Assembly: GCA_003116995.1 (NCBI GenBank)
Contig: BDSL01000024.1
Location: 744,001-808,000 of the forward strand
From: Yamagishiella unicocca
Taxonomy: Eukaryota > Chlorophyta > Chlorophyceae > Chlamydomonadales > Volvocaceae
Length of the DNA stretch: 64,000 bases
Reading direction: 5' to 3'
Position numbers and translations under genes: made by a program. This document shows, piece by piece, positions 52,033-64,000 of this stretch (the first letter of the stretch is position 1; each line of letters begins with the position of its first letter). Under the pieces are notes generated by a model. The model was not told the origin of the DNA. It ran no database searches and worked only from the letters and a program-made list of their open reading frames with translations.

Positions 52033-52569
52033 CCGCTCGGCAACTGGGGGGCCCCGCGGCAGTCGGCAGCTGGGGAGTAGTGGCAGGAAACTCGTAGGTC
52101 GGCACTGAGATTAGGGAATGTTTATTGCGCGCATTTTCGAATTGCATACTGGGGAGGTCGCGGCGGGCTGTCCGGGGCTGTCTCGGGGGCGCCTAGGAAG
52201 TGACGGGGCAGCGAGGTGTTGAGATGGGAGCCGGAATGGGGGCTGGCCGAATGAGGAATTGTTACCAAGATGTGGATTGGCAGCATGTGGGCAGCCGCAT
52301 GAGACCTGGTTTTCGAGCTGGTTGCTTCCCATTGGAAGGGTCCTAAGGAGGGTGAGAGGTAGTACATGTAAGAGGTCGTACATGTAAGAGGTCGTACATG
52401 CATACAATCATCACCGTGTCGTTCGTAGCTGTGGTCCCACAGGGTGGTCGCTCGACGCTCTGTTGGCATTGGTAGTTCGTACGGATGTCCACCAGAACGT
52501 GCACGTGCCGTGACTTTCCATTTGAGGTATGGTGCCATACCGTCCGTCCACCATGCAATTATGGGTGGA
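52033..52569. other. 3' UTR and intergenic sequence
   Basis: Downstream of the plus-strand gene. Contains gtacatgtaagaggtc twice, giving two TGTAA motifs, the usual chlamydomonad polyadenylation signal. No other gene is seen. Confidence 0.5.
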
Positions 52570-52905
52570 GGCCGCGCGACCTAGCTATCTTGATGGGCCG
52601 TGCGACCTAGCTATCTTGATCGGCCGTGCGACCTAGCTATCTTGATGGGCCGTGCGACCTAGCTATCTTGATGGGCCGTGCGACCTAGCTATCTTGATGG
52701 GCCGTGCGACCTAGCTATCTTGATGGGCCGTGCGACCTAGCTATCTTGATGGGCCGTGCGACCTAGCTATCTTGATGGGCCGTGCGACCTAGCTATCTTG
52801 ATGGGCCGTGCGACCTAGCTATCTTGATCGGCCGTGCGACCTAGCTATCTTGATCGGCCGTGCGACCTAGCTATCTTGATCGGCCGTGCGACCTAGCTAT
52901 CTTGA
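52570..52905. repeat. 26-bp minisatellite, about 13 copies
   Basis: cgtgcgacctagctatcttg plus atgggc (or atcggc) repeats every 26 bp, with gcgacc at 52576, 52602 and so on to 52888. Units are nearly identical; atcggc variants occur in an early unit and in the last few. No spacers, so this is not a CRISPR array. Confidence 0.95.
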
Positions 52906-54724
52906 CGGCGCGACGACGCACCTTGCCTGCAAGTCGAAGCGCTTGCAGATCACCCCCGTGTGAGGAATGGGTGAGGGTTCGAGGGAAACCCGTGGATGTC
53001 GGAAAAAACGTTTAAAACAGAAGTTTTGAGATGCATGCTGGAGAACTGGGTGAGGGGAGGAGGGGGACGAGAAGGAGGAGGAGGCCAGGAAGCCCTCGGC
53101 TGCCGTGGTTCATGAGGGTTCATGGCGCCCATTACGCACGGAATGCAGGCCTTCTTTCCTGTTTTGAGTAACAAACCACAGTAACACACTAGCATGCACT
53201 TCTGGCATCAGGAGTCTTAAGGAATGAACTCAATGAAGGGCGGCCGAGACCGTCATATGAGGTCCCGCGATTGCAGACGTGTTGAGCTGCCGACCGCGGG
53301 GTAGGTGGTTGGTGCCTCATGGGCTGACAACCCAGGAGCTCTGCTGTGGGCTGAATCTGTTTCGCCCTTTGGGGAGAAAACGAACAAGGTGAACTTCCTT
53401 TCGTTGCTTCGCTCTGTAGCTGGAGGCGGCAGCCGCAGCTCAAACTATGGCTCTAGTGGTTCGAGTGGACGGCCGGGGCTCTTACATCAGCGGCCCCAGG
53501 AAGGAGCCCGTAGGAGCGCGACCAGCAGCTGGTTCACAATGGCAATTGGAATTCCAAGGGGGGCGGGAGGGGTGAACGTCCTGAAGGACCCGCGGGTCGC
53601 TCCTGAGATCGCGGCGGGGACCCACAACACAGCAGCCCCGCCAGATGCGCATGGCGGCAAAGCCCGTACGACATGTCAATATGTACGGCATCTCATCCCC
53701 CGCGCCACATTTCTGACCGGACGGATTGCGTCCTGCCGTTTGCGCTCCGATACGGGGGGGGGGGGCTAGCCTGGATAGGCCCCTGATCGATGCTCCCAAC
53801 CCCAATGTTGAAACGCGGCCAGGCAGGCTACCGGCCAATGCCGCCGCCACACGTGATACTCAGATCACCTCCCCCACTTCCCTTATGACGCAGGTAGGGC
53901 ACAGCACATGCAGCCCCAGTCGCTCCGAAACGACATGTAGCCCACCCTGCCGCAGCACCCCACCGCGCCGCACTCGCAGCCCTGTCGGTACGCGGTGGGC
54001 TATCAGATGTGCACGTGCAGGCACCGTATGAATTTCGGCGATCACGCCGATCCCTGGTTCTGGAGCCGCGCTTCGATTACGGTTTCGGAGCCCCTGCGGT
54101 GATTGCTGCGGCGCACTCTTTTCCTCTGCGCTCTGCCCAGGTGGTGTCCGCGCCGTACTCCCGTAATGAATGCAACGGCAGCCCCTCCCTGCTCCAAAAC
54201 CACAGGGCCATCGCCCCCAGTCCTCCCCGCCTGCCCCTCCCCCGCACTCCGTTTCCTAATTTCGTGTAACTGGGTCTTCTCGCCCCTCCCCCCACCTCAC
54301 CCAAACCCACCAGCAATATACGACGAATTCGTACTGCGGCCTCTACCGCTAGGCGCCCACCACCCGTGTGCCAGCATCTACCCCGCTCGTCCAGATCCAC
54401 CTGTTGGGTCCGGGTCCTCTTCCCTAACCTCACCACAATGCTTCCGCCCTTCCGAGCCCCCCCACCCGACCCCCCAGATCCTCCTCACCTTACAGGAACT
54501 GCTCCACCCTCCCCCAACAAACCGACCATCTATCCCCCATCCTGTCTGCCCTGCCCTGCTTTCACATACGTCCCCTCCCCCAAGCGCTGTCCTAAACGGT
54601 TTTTTCTCGCGTACACGGGTCTTCCTTGCAATCCGCCAAGCGCTCCCGACAGCCTCTGCCCTACTGCGCTCGCCCCCTCCCTCAGTACTCCATGTCTTGC
54701 TCCAGCCCCAGCCGCCCCCCTGCC
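52906..54724. other. Unassigned region with an isolated intron-type repeat
   Basis: At 52967-53048 lies an 82-bp sequence almost identical to the reverse complement of BBS9 intron sequence 3232-3308. The remainder has short open frames without recognisable motifs. A further tail of the MED16 gene could lie here. At 54590-54635 another copy of the same intron-repeat family is present. Confidence 0.5.
52967..53048 (+). repeat. Intron repeat family A, near-complete extra copy
   Basis: Starts with a donor-like ggtgagggttcgagggaaac and then follows the BBS9 copy almost base for base to gatgcatgctggagaactgg. It is on the plus strand and in no recognised gene. Confidence 0.8.
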
Positions 54725-57700
54725 TCAGTACTCCATGTCTTGCTCCAGCCCCAGCCGCGCTCGCTTCCACTGCGACCCCAGCTCCACGGGCGGCGCGCAG
54801 CAGACCCACGCCCGCTGCACCGCCGCCAGCAGCGGGGGCAGGTTGCGGCGCGAGGCGGCGGCGCCCACCCCTGGACCCATCTGCGCGGTGACCGCCCCCA
54901 CCGCCGGCGCCCCCTCCAGACTCCAGGAGGTGCCCGGAGGCAGCGGGACGCCGGTGAGGCAGTCGACCAGCGCGCCTGGGGGGGGGCGGAGGAGGGGCAG
55001 GAGGGACAGGGGGGAGAAGGGGTTTATAAGGGGCATAAAAACCAGGAAGGCGTGCAAGGAAGACCCGTGTCCGTGAGAGAAACCGTTTAGAACAGACCCG
55101 GGGGGGGGGAGGGGCCCAAGGGGGCCAGGGGGAAGGGGGGAAGGCGGGGGGAGCAGAGAGCAGGGTACGGATCAAGACATGGAGAGCGGCCTCGGAAGTT
55201 GGACCGCCGTGGAAGTCGTACAGCTGCACAGCTTTTGAATCCCCGCAAATGAGCTATCAATCCATCGACCCCATTCCCGGCCCGTGCACAGTCATGCCAA
55301 ATCCCCAAAGCACACCTACTCCGCGCCCACAGCCGCGTGCCGCGTGCGTCCGACCCGCCCCCGGCCGCTGGACCATCACCTTGCACCACCCTCGGTTTGT
55401 CGGCCGTGGATTCGCGGATTCTCTTATACCCCCCCCCCCACGGGAGCCACCTGCTCTACACCACATGTTCCTACACGGCGAATGTACGACTGCGCACTGC
55501 CAACCCGGGGGCCCCCTCACCCTCCCCCCCCACCCTGCGCGTGCGACCACAGCGGCGCCGAGCTGCCCAGCGCCAGCGCCGCCCCCCGCTGCCGCCGCCA
55601 GCGCTGCCGCTGTCGCGAGCTGACGTGCTGCGTGAAGATGTGGCTGTGGAGCTCGGGGGGAGGGGCGGGGGCCCTGGGGGAGGAGGAGAGGGAGGAGAGG
55701 GAGGAGAGGGAGCCACCTGGAGCTTCGGTCGCTGCTTCCCTCGTATGTCAAAACACGCATCCCTACGGCGCCCCCCCCCCACACCGTCTGTCCTAAACGG
55801 TTTTTTCTGGCGTCCACGGGTCTTCCTCGACCCCCCCCCCACACACCTGAAGCTCATCCACAGCTTCCTGGCCGCCGCGTTGGGCGCGTGTCGGGGATCC
55901 ATCAGCTGCTGCTGCAGCCCCAGCGCCCGGTAGCGCTCCAGGATGGTCTCGCGGGGCAGGGAGATGTACGGCAGCAGTCGTACGAACTCCTCCTGCCGGA
56001 AGCACTGCGGGGGGGGAGGAGGGGGTGCGGTGTGGCGGTGGGGTTGCGGGTGTGTAACCGACACATGTGCAGGTCGGGGTTAGCGGGGACGGAGGGGGCG
56101 GAGGGGGCGGAGGGGGTGGAGGGGGTGGAGGGGGGAAACTCGGGAAAGGCTCCTCCTCCTCCTTTGTCGGACACCGTGCTGTTTCTCATCTCTTAACACC
56201 CCCGCACGAGCACGAGTACACGGGTTTCCTCTCATCCCCCCCTCCAGCATCTGCGCTGTGGATTCGCGGATGTTATACCCCCCCCCGGACTCTCTTATCA
56301 AACCCCCCCCCCCGGACACACACACCTGCGCCAGCGACGCCGCAGTGATGAGCCCCTTGCAGCGGCTGTAGTGCATGTGGAAGGGGCCGGAGAAGATGCC
56401 CTGGAGCGTCCGATGCATCAGCGTCTGGCGGGGGGCGGGTGGGGGGACCCGGGTTGCGGGTTGCGGGTGAGGGGTACTGTCGTGGCACCCGGTTCTGATC
56501 CCGTCGCCAAAAGCCCTTCCACACGTGCCCCGCCAACGCAGCTCCCCCTACGGGCCCCCATCACTCCTCTGCCCGCCCTGCCCGCCCTCGAGTCCCCTCC
56601 ATTCTCCCCCCCGGGGAGTTTTTGCACCTCCACCCCGGTTTCCTCCCATACCCCCCCCCCCGGGTTTCCATTAATATCTCCCCCCTCCCCCCCACCAAGC
56701 CTTACCCAAGGTAGGTCGCCGGACTTGGCCGCCAGCTCCACCTCCGCCGCCGTCACCGGGGCCACCGGCGCGCCCGGGACCAGCGCCGCCCCCCCTGGAC
56801 CAGCGGTGCCGTTTTGCTGCTGCTGCAGTGCCTGCAGGGAGGGGGAGGGGGGCGGCAGGCAGGGCGGGGCGTGGGGGAAGCTTGCCTGCTTGCCGTACGC
56901 AGTGGCAGCACGGTGCCCAGCCCCATCGGGTGTGGTACCGACCATGCTGGCCCGACATGCCGACGCAGCATCGAGGTACACCGCTTAGGGCTTACCACTC
57001 CTAAACCCTAAACCCGCTGCTGCGCGCCGAGTTCGTTCAATACCTGTTGCGAGCCGAACCCAATCCCACTCGCTCCCTCCCCTCCCCTCCCCCACCCACC
57101 TGCAAGTGCCCCGACAGCAGCTTGAGCGTGGCCTTGTGCAGGTGCGCGGATGCGCCCACCACCACACGCACCCGGTGGCCCACCTCCGGGCCGCCCAGCA
57201 GCTCCTGGGGGGCGCAGCGCACATGGGGCGGGGTTGTATAAAAACCGTGGGGGGTTCGAGGGAAACCCGTGGGGGGGGGGGTTACAATAAAAGAACCGGT
57301 AACGCGACTGCGGCAATGTAGTGAGTGCATAGCCTTCAGACACCTGGACGCGCGCGCATGCTACTGGACTAGGGTGGCCGGCCGCACACAGACGCGACGA
57401 CGGTGGGTGCAGTGAAGAGGAAGAAGAAGTGGGCTATATTATGGAGTGCAAAGCAGAGAACTAGGATGGCGAACGGGGAAGCCGCGGGATGCACATGGGG
57501 CCACGACACGGGTAGGCGGAGGTACCGGTAGATTCGACGGCAGTGCGGCTGTGCGGTAGAGGGGGGAGAGGCCCCTGCGGGTTTCTTCTCGGCCCCCCCG
57601 CAACAGGGGGGCCTCCGCGCAACCCCACCCCAAGCAGGGTTTTTTCTCATGCACCACCCCCTCCGCGGGTCGCCCCCTCGTCGCACCTGGATGGCAGGGT

Positions 57701-60700
57701 GGAGCCCCAGACCCGTGTTGCGGCCGTCGGTGCCCTGCTTGCCGCCCACGGGGGTACCCGTCTGGGGGAGGGGGCCGCCATGAGGAAGATGGTGGGTCAG
57801 CAAGAAGGGGACGGGTGCCGGGGTTTTAGGGTTTTAGGGTTTACAGGGTTTTATCCGCCCCCGTCCTCGTCCACGTCCCCCTCGCCCGACAGCAAACCCC
57901 CCTCCCTCCCCGCCTGTTCTGCGCCATAGCGGCCGGCTGCCACCCGCCCAGCCCGGCTCACCCCCAGCAGCACCAGCTGCACGTGTTTGTGCAGCTGGTA
58001 GTCCGGGTAGAGTCGGATGAGGGGAAGCAGGTCCGCCCAGTCGGAGCCGCCGCCGTCGCCGCACCCCTCCTCCGCCTGCCCCTGCCCCTGCTGGGCGGCC
58101 CGCTTCTCCGCCTCCTCCGCCCACAGCTTGAGGCCCGCCAGCATCAGCGTGTGCGCCTCCAGCACGAACCAGACCATGTGGGCAGCGATGGTGCGGGTCT
58201 CCGTGTGGGCGCTGCGGGGCGGGGGGCGGGGGTTTACAGGGAATCCGCGAGTGGGGGAGGCGGATTGAGGGTTTAGGGGTGCAGGGTTTAGGGCCGGGGG
58301 AGGAGGGAAGCTGCACGGTTGCTGTCGGTGTGAGTGTGGGCCCTCCCGCCACCGCCACCGCCACCGGTGCGTCAAACGGTTTCCAATCGGCTTCCTAGCC
58401 CACGGGCTGTCCTCACAAAACCCGCCCCCAGGCCCCAACCTCAAACGCGCTAGTACTCCCTGTGGGACCACGCTCACGGGTTTCTCCACTGACCCCCCCA
58501 ACTGGCCCCCCACCGCCCCGCCCCACTTCCCCCGCCCCACCGGCCCCCACTGCCCCCCCCCGGGCCCCCACTGCCCCCCCCCCGGGCCCCCACTGCCCCG
58601 CACCACTGACCGCCCCATATTAGGCCTCCCCACGCCACTCACAGCGCCTCCGACTGCTGGCTGTACAGCGCCGCCAGCGTCTGGCTGTACTGCAGCACCC
58701 TCGCCCCCGCCATCAGGTCGGCAGCCAGCAGGGCAGCCTGCGGGTGCTGGATGCGCCGCAGCACCTCCAGCTTGGCTCTGGGGGGGGGGGTTGATAAGAG
58801 GGGGGGAGAAGGCGACCAGGTTTTCTTTTATAAGAGACTTTTTTTATAGGAGAATCCGCGAATCCACGGCCGACAAACCGAGGGCGGTGACGGTGGTGGT
58901 CCAGCGGAGAGACGCGGCAAGGAGACGGAGCGGGGGGTTGGGGGGGAGGAAAACCCGTGTACGAAGAAACCCGTGTACGAGGAAGCTAAGGAAAAACCCG
59001 TTTGTGACGTACGTTTGGAGGTGCATGCTGGAGATGGGGGGGTCGATCGGGGCGCGAGGGCGGGGCGGGTTGCAACGGGGACGGACGATGTAGGATGGTT
59101 GGGGTATGGCGGCTGGCACGCATGGAAATGATGGCACATGGCAGCTGTGCAGGTGCGGGGGGAATCGGCGAATCGACAACCGGAACACACACAGCGGAGC
59201 GGAGGCATTACTGGTGCTACTGTGGCCGGGGCATCAGGGACCGGCCCCCCGCCCACCCACCCGCCCAGCCGCCCAGCCGCCCAGCCACCCACTTCACCCC
59301 CTTCCCGCCCCTCCCCCGCTTCACTCCCTTCCCGCCCCTCCCCCGCCCAGCCAGCCAGCCACCCGCCCGCCCACCCACCCACCTGCTGACCCCCGACGAC
59401 AGCGCCATCCTGCCCGCCGGCTCCTCTGCTCCGTACATGAGTCCGTCCAGCTGGTCCAGGCTGCGGGTGACGTGGTCCCGCCGCCCAGACAGCCAGGCGC
59501 AGCGGAGCCGCTCGGCCACGTCCCACAGGCTGCGGAGGGAGGGTGGGGGTGGGGGTGGGGGTGGGGGTGGGGGTGGGGGTGGGGGTGGGGGTGGGGGTGG
59601 GGGTGGGGGTGGGGGTGGGGGTGGGGGTGGGGGTGGGGGTGGGGGTGGAGGTGGAGGCGGGGTTTATAAAGGCGATCCACAAATCCACGGTGGACAAACC
59701 GAGGGCGATGACGACGTAGGGGTGGGGCAGAGGTTTGGGGGGTTAAAGCGGTGATCCGACAATGGAGAGAAGATACGGGGGAGGGAGGGGGGAGATGTGG
59801 GTTTGCGGGGCGGCACGAGGGGAGTACGACACCCAGTACGACACCGACCCAGTACGAAGCCACCAACCTCACCTCAGCCGGTGCAGCAGCCCCCAGGCCA
59901 ACCGCATGGTGTCCATGTTGCAGGCGATGGTGTCCTCGATGGACTCCAGGGAGGGCGCCCCGGGGCCGCAGGCCACGGCGGCGGCGCCCAGCGGCGGCGG
60001 CACCACGTCAGGCACCGTACATATGTTCAACATCACAGCGCCGCCGCCGCCGCCGGCCCCGCCGCCGCCGCCACCGCCGCCAGGCTCGACGCCGTACCAC
60101 TCGGAATCGTCATCTGTGGCGCTGCCGTCGGCGCCGTCGGCGGCGGATGAGGCCCGGGGCCCCAGCCGCGCTATCGAGCACAGGCAGCAGCTGTTGGAGG
60201 AGAGGCAGGCGGTGGACGCCAGCACCGGCGGCAGCGCCCTTGGCGACAGTACGGCGGCGGCGTCGGCGGCGTGGCCGTTGCCGTGCAGCGTGCCGTACGA
60301 GAGGTTGGGGCGGGTGCCCTCGAGGGCGTACGCTTGAGCTGAGGGAGGGGGTTTGGTGTCGTGGCGGCGTGGCGGCGCAAGGAGGGGAGAGGCGGGGGGC
60401 GGGGGTTAAGAGGGAACCCGTCAGTGAGGAAACTTGTGGAGGAAAACCCGTGGGGGGGGGAGTGGGAGGTGTGGGGAGGAAACCGCTCAGGGGGAATCCT
60501 GTGTAGGGAAACCCGTAGGGCGGGGGGGGGGGCAATGGGTGGGTTTCGCTCGCTAGTGGCGCTACGTGGCGTCCAGTGCCGTGACATGCTGAGCGGTGAC
60601 GGCACCGCAGCCGTAATCAGCCGCCAGTGCACCGGGACGCCGCCTCCCTTACCCGCCCTTGCTGCTTGGCTGTTAAAAAGGCACGTGTCGTCTCCTCCGA

Positions 60701-63700
60701 AGGCAGCAGCCCTGCTTTACAAGCGCGGAGGCCCCCTCCCCCTCCCTCCTACCCTCCCTCCTACCCTCCCTCCCCCCTACCCTCCTAGCCTCCTGCCCTC
60801 CCTCCTACCGTCCCCATCACCCTCCCGCCCACTACATACCCAGGGCCCCTCATAAAAACACACCACTTCCTAACCCCCCCCGCCCCCACTCCTACCCAGG
60901 ACCTCCCCCCACCCCACCCCACCCCACTCCTAAATCGGTGACCGACGACTATGCGCCCTCTATCCTGTCCCTGTCGTGAAAACGGTGTTTATGCCCCGAC
61001 CTCGGTTTGTCGGCCGTGGATTCGCGGATTCTCCTTACCCCCCCCTCCTACACGGGTCTTCCTCGAACCCCTCCTACCCAGGTCCTGCGACGACAGCACC
61101 GTCAGCGTCTCCGCGTCCAGCGAGTACACCTTGGAGCCGCACGGCACCACCAGCTTGGAGCCCTCCACCGACAAACCCAGGCAGGAGCCCCCGCCGCCGA
61201 CCGCGAAGGCGGCAGCGGGCGCGGCGGCGGCGCCGCCGCCGCAGCGATCGTGCGGGTCCAGGTGCGGCGAGTGCCGCTCCGCCTGCCACACCGTTCCGCC
61301 CGCCTTGGGGCCCCCCACCGCGACCGCCACCACAGCAGAGAGGGCATCCTCCGGCGTCTCGGTAAAACACATGACCATGAGGGGGTGATGCCGCCGCTGC
61401 TGCTGAGGCTGGTGCTGCGGCAAATGCGGCGGCGGCGGCGCTCCGGGCCACGTGTGCTGCTGCGTGTACGGCGGCTGAGTCACGGGGGCGGGCAGCTGCG
61501 CAAGCACGTAGGTCTTCTTGCAGCCGCCGCCGGAGAGGTGCAGGCGACACTGCCGTACAGACACGCCCTGCGGCATCGCCAGGCGGGCCTGGAGGTAGGG
61601 GAGCGCCGTACGGGGGATGGGGGTGGGGTGGGCGGGTTGGAAGTGGGGTGGGGGGTAGGAAGTGATATATGGAAGTGGGCTGGAGGGGTTGGAAGTGATA
61701 TGTAATAGATATTATATGCTGCAATTATGTTGCTCAACACACGCACCTTCCCAGCCGCGGCCTCACCGCCTAGCAGGTCTGGAGCCTGAACTCACCATAA
61801 GCGTCACCGTCGGCAGCAGCGCCTCCCTTCCCGCCGCCGCCGCGCCCCCCGCCGCCGCCCCCGCCGCCGCGCCGTTCTGCGCCACCAGCTGCCCCGACAG
61901 CGTCGGGTTGCCGCGCAGGGTGTACATATACACCGCGTCTCGTCGCCTGCCGTACACAACCGAAACCGCCAGGCTGCCATCGTGTACGGCGCACATTGAC
62001 CCGCCGGCGATGCGCCACTCGGGCGCGTCCGCCGCCGCCGCGGCGGCCGCCGCGATGGCGGCCTCGCCGCCATCCGCCACCTCCAGCGGCGGCGGTATCC
62101 GGATCGTCTTGGCTCGGTACCACGACAGCGTGCTTGGCAGCTTTGAAGCCATGGACCACAGGATTACTAAGGAGCCGCTGGTGGTGAGCACCGCAGCAGT
62201 GAGCTGGTGGGGTCGGGCCCAGTGGGGCACCGCCTGGGTGGGGGTTACAATAATAGTACCGGTAACGCGACTGGGGAAATGTAGCGTGTGCATAGCCTTC
62301 GGACACCGGGACGCGCGCGCATGCGACACACACGGACGCGACGACGGTGGGTGCAGTGAAAAGGGGGTGGCATAGGGACCGTTTACGCGACGGGACAGGA
62401 TAGTTGGCGCAGAGGGCCGTCGGGGGTGGGGGGAGAGAGTGAAGGGGGCCTGGGGAGTTAGGGAGGGAGCTGGGGGAAGGGGGGGCTGGCAGGCTAAGCG
62501 AGTCCCCCTTCGAATGACTCAGCAATGGTACGACGTCACTGCAATGAGACGCAACCCGCAGCGCCTTCCCCCGCCCATCCGTGGCCGTGGATCCGCGGAT
62601 TATCTTTTATCCCCCCTCTCCATCCATTATCCCCTCCCCCCGCCCGACCCCTTCACCGCGCCGCCCCCTTCACCGGCTTGCTCGAGTCGGTTCCACTTAT
62701 CCCCGAAGTGCCAACCAACGGGTGTCCTCTCAGCCCCCCTCACCGGCCCTTAACCTGTCCGGCCCGGCGGCCCCACCCGCCCAGCCCCCCACTCACCCCC
62801 GGCACCACCGCCTCTTCGCAAAACAGAGACTCGAAGTTCTCTGTGGCGCTGGTCGGCCCCCCGGGGGCCCCTGCAGCCCCCCCCGAGCCGCCCTCCCCCC
62901 AGGGGTCCAGCCGACGCATTGCCAGCGAGCTAGTGCTCCAGGAGCGGCCCCCGCTGGGCTGCCGCAGCCAACAAACCGCCGCCAGCAACGGCTTTACCGG
63001 CGGCTGCGGGTCCGAGCCCGGCGCCCCGCCGGCGGCCGTGGAGGTGCCGTCGACGTCCATGCCAGGTTCGGGTTTGATGTACGGCACCGGGCCGGCGGCG
63101 GCGCCGCTGGAGAAGCTGGAGGGGCGCCCCCCTGGTTCCTGCTTGAGCTGGGGCTGGTCTGAGGAGCCATTGGCGCCGGTGCGGGTGCTGCTGGTGCTAC
63201 TGCTGCCCAGGTCCAGCAGTAGCTGTCCGTGCCAGTCGTCGATACAGCGAGGGAAGACAGAGTCGTCCTGACCCTGTGGGTTGGGCCAGGGGGCCAGGGG
63301 GCCAGGGGCCCAGGGGGCCAGTCAGGGGGTGGCCGAGAGAGGCAAAGCAGGAGCGGCACCCCACCCGCGGCACCCCACCCGCGGCACCCCACCCGCGGCA
63401 CGGTGTGGGTCAGGGAGAGGCCAGCGAGTGCAAGGCCCTCCTAGGGGCCCAACTCAGATCCCTCGGCAGTGGAAACACGAGTTGGACACCGGTGTTCCCA
63501 CCCCACCCCCCGCCAGACGCAAACACGTAGCCTTGCCAACTCCCGACCCCAGCAGTCGCCATGGGAGCTGCCGCTGCTACTGCTACCGCTCCTGCTAGCG
63601 CCCATAAACCCCTGACACCACCTCACACAGCCCTTCCTCCTTTGTCGGTCCACCCGTGTATTCCGTGTTCCCTACCCCCGCGCCGGCCCTGCAACCCCAC

Positions 63701-63887
63701 CCTACCCCCGCCCTACCCCCGTCCTACCCCCACCCACCCTACTCGAACCCTACCCCCGCCCTGCCCAACCCCACCTGCTGCGACGGCTGCGTCCACACCA
63801 CCAACCGGCCCGATGCGGTGGCGCTGAGCAGCGCGCGGCGCTGGCCGGGCCACGACCACTCCAGGGAGGTGATGTAGTCGCCGGGGC
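54725..63887 (-). CDS. MED16: Mediator complex subunit 16 (MED16/SFR6-like), N-terminus outside the window
   Basis: MED16 is a tail-module subunit of Mediator (SFR6 in Arabidopsis). Exons: 63775-63887, 62797-63273, 61796-62233, 61078-61588, 59873-60338, 59383-59529, 58643-58777, 57962-58211, 57687-57761, 57100-57204, 56706-56831, 56326-56424, 55847-56004, 55534-55673, 54725-54975. All keep phase, giving 1,163 residues, near the plant length of about 1,270. The first exon reads [20 protein letters not shown] then [11 protein letters not shown], matching the plant FLEWS..RALL..GR..IWTQP signature. Later landmarks are [41 protein letters not shown] and an extended helical region. The last exon ends EQDMEY with TGA/stop at 54725; the plant C-terminal cysteine motif is not seen, so further exons may be missing. 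Confidence 0.85.
55796..55846 (-). repeat. Intron repeat family A, MED16 copy at a donor
   Basis: Plus-strand ctaaacggttttttctggcg then cacgggtcttcctcgac, ending at the donor of exon 55847-56004. Read on the coding strand, the element starts within about ten bases of the splice site. Confidence 0.8.
59536..59652. repeat. (GGGGGT)n tract beside a MED16 splice acceptor
   Basis: About twenty copies of gggggt on the plus strand. On the coding (minus) strand this is (ACCCCC)n, forming the pyrimidine tract that runs into the acceptor of exon 59383-59529. Runs of five G make strong G-quadruplex potential on the non-coding strand. Confidence 0.95.
61003..61077 (-). repeat. Intron repeats A and B side by side at a MED16 donor
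   Basis: Family B (ggtttgtcggccgtggattc, then gcggattctcct) at 61006-61034 is followed by family A (acgggtcttcctcgaacc), which abuts the donor of exon 61078-61588. Confidence 0.8.
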
Positions 63888-64000
63888 CTGGCGGGAGGGG
63901 CGGCAGGCAGGGAAAAACGTGGGGAAGCCGTTGGGGCCGAGACGTGTGTGCGTATGTGTGTTTGCGGGGAGTGGGCAGCTCGGCGGGGTGGACCGGCAGC

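Noticed and set aside
52570..52905. CRISPR array
   Set aside because: Units are contiguous with no spacers, and the context is a eukaryotic nuclear genome.
55100..55389. An extra MED16 exon ([12 protein letters not shown] in one frame)
   Set aside because: The exons at 55534-55673 and 54725-54975 already join in phase, and this stretch has no splice sites that fit.
58828..59872. Open frames with (Pro-Thr)n or (Gly-Trp)n
   Set aside because: They come from the (GGGGGT)n tract in a MED16 intron.

Overview
The window reads as nuclear DNA of a chlamydomonadalean (volvocine-type) green alga. It is GC-rich and its genes carry many short GC-rich introns with GTGAGG/GTGGGT-type donors. It encodes the ciliary BBSome subunit BBS9, the plastid phylloquinone enzyme MenA/ABC4 and the plant-type Mediator subunit MED16, and it has Gly/Ala/Gln-rich protein tracts and abundant minisatellites. 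Gene models were built by hand: each was accepted because exon peptides align in order with the family and every donor/acceptor pair keeps the reading frame.

Layout: 387-6398 (-) first ten coding exons of BBS9 (C-terminus off the left edge). 7463-7534 (-) tRNA-Thr(CGT). 7648-19690 a complex satellite of three long units built from 14-bp, 15-bp and 19/8-bp sub-repeats, each ending in a tRNA-like sequence; two units contain a 3.945-kb block that looks identical at a 4,123-bp offset. 22086-24108 (-) a beta-propeller (NHL-like)/BTB protein. 24.1-30.3 kb is mostly gene-poor, with a Cys/His-containing ORF and dispersed repeats. 30333-32352 (-) MenA/ABC4 with a long alanine-rich insertion. 33449-49578 (-) a large BLM/Sgs1-type RecQ helicase, about 24 exons (start codon not fixed). 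50606-52032 (+) a small unrecognised two-exon gene whose intron is a 20-bp minisatellite. 54725-63887 (-) MED16, N-terminus off the right edge.

The genes share no pathway (cilium, plastid quinone, DNA repair, transcription). What unites the window is repeat biology. The introns of BBS9, RecQ, MED16 and probably the BTB gene share several short sequence families, in both orientations. One family starts repeatedly exactly at, or a few bases inside, a 5' splice site. That pattern resembles introner-like or other splice-site-bearing mobile elements and is, with the satellite array, the strongest candidate for something undescribed.
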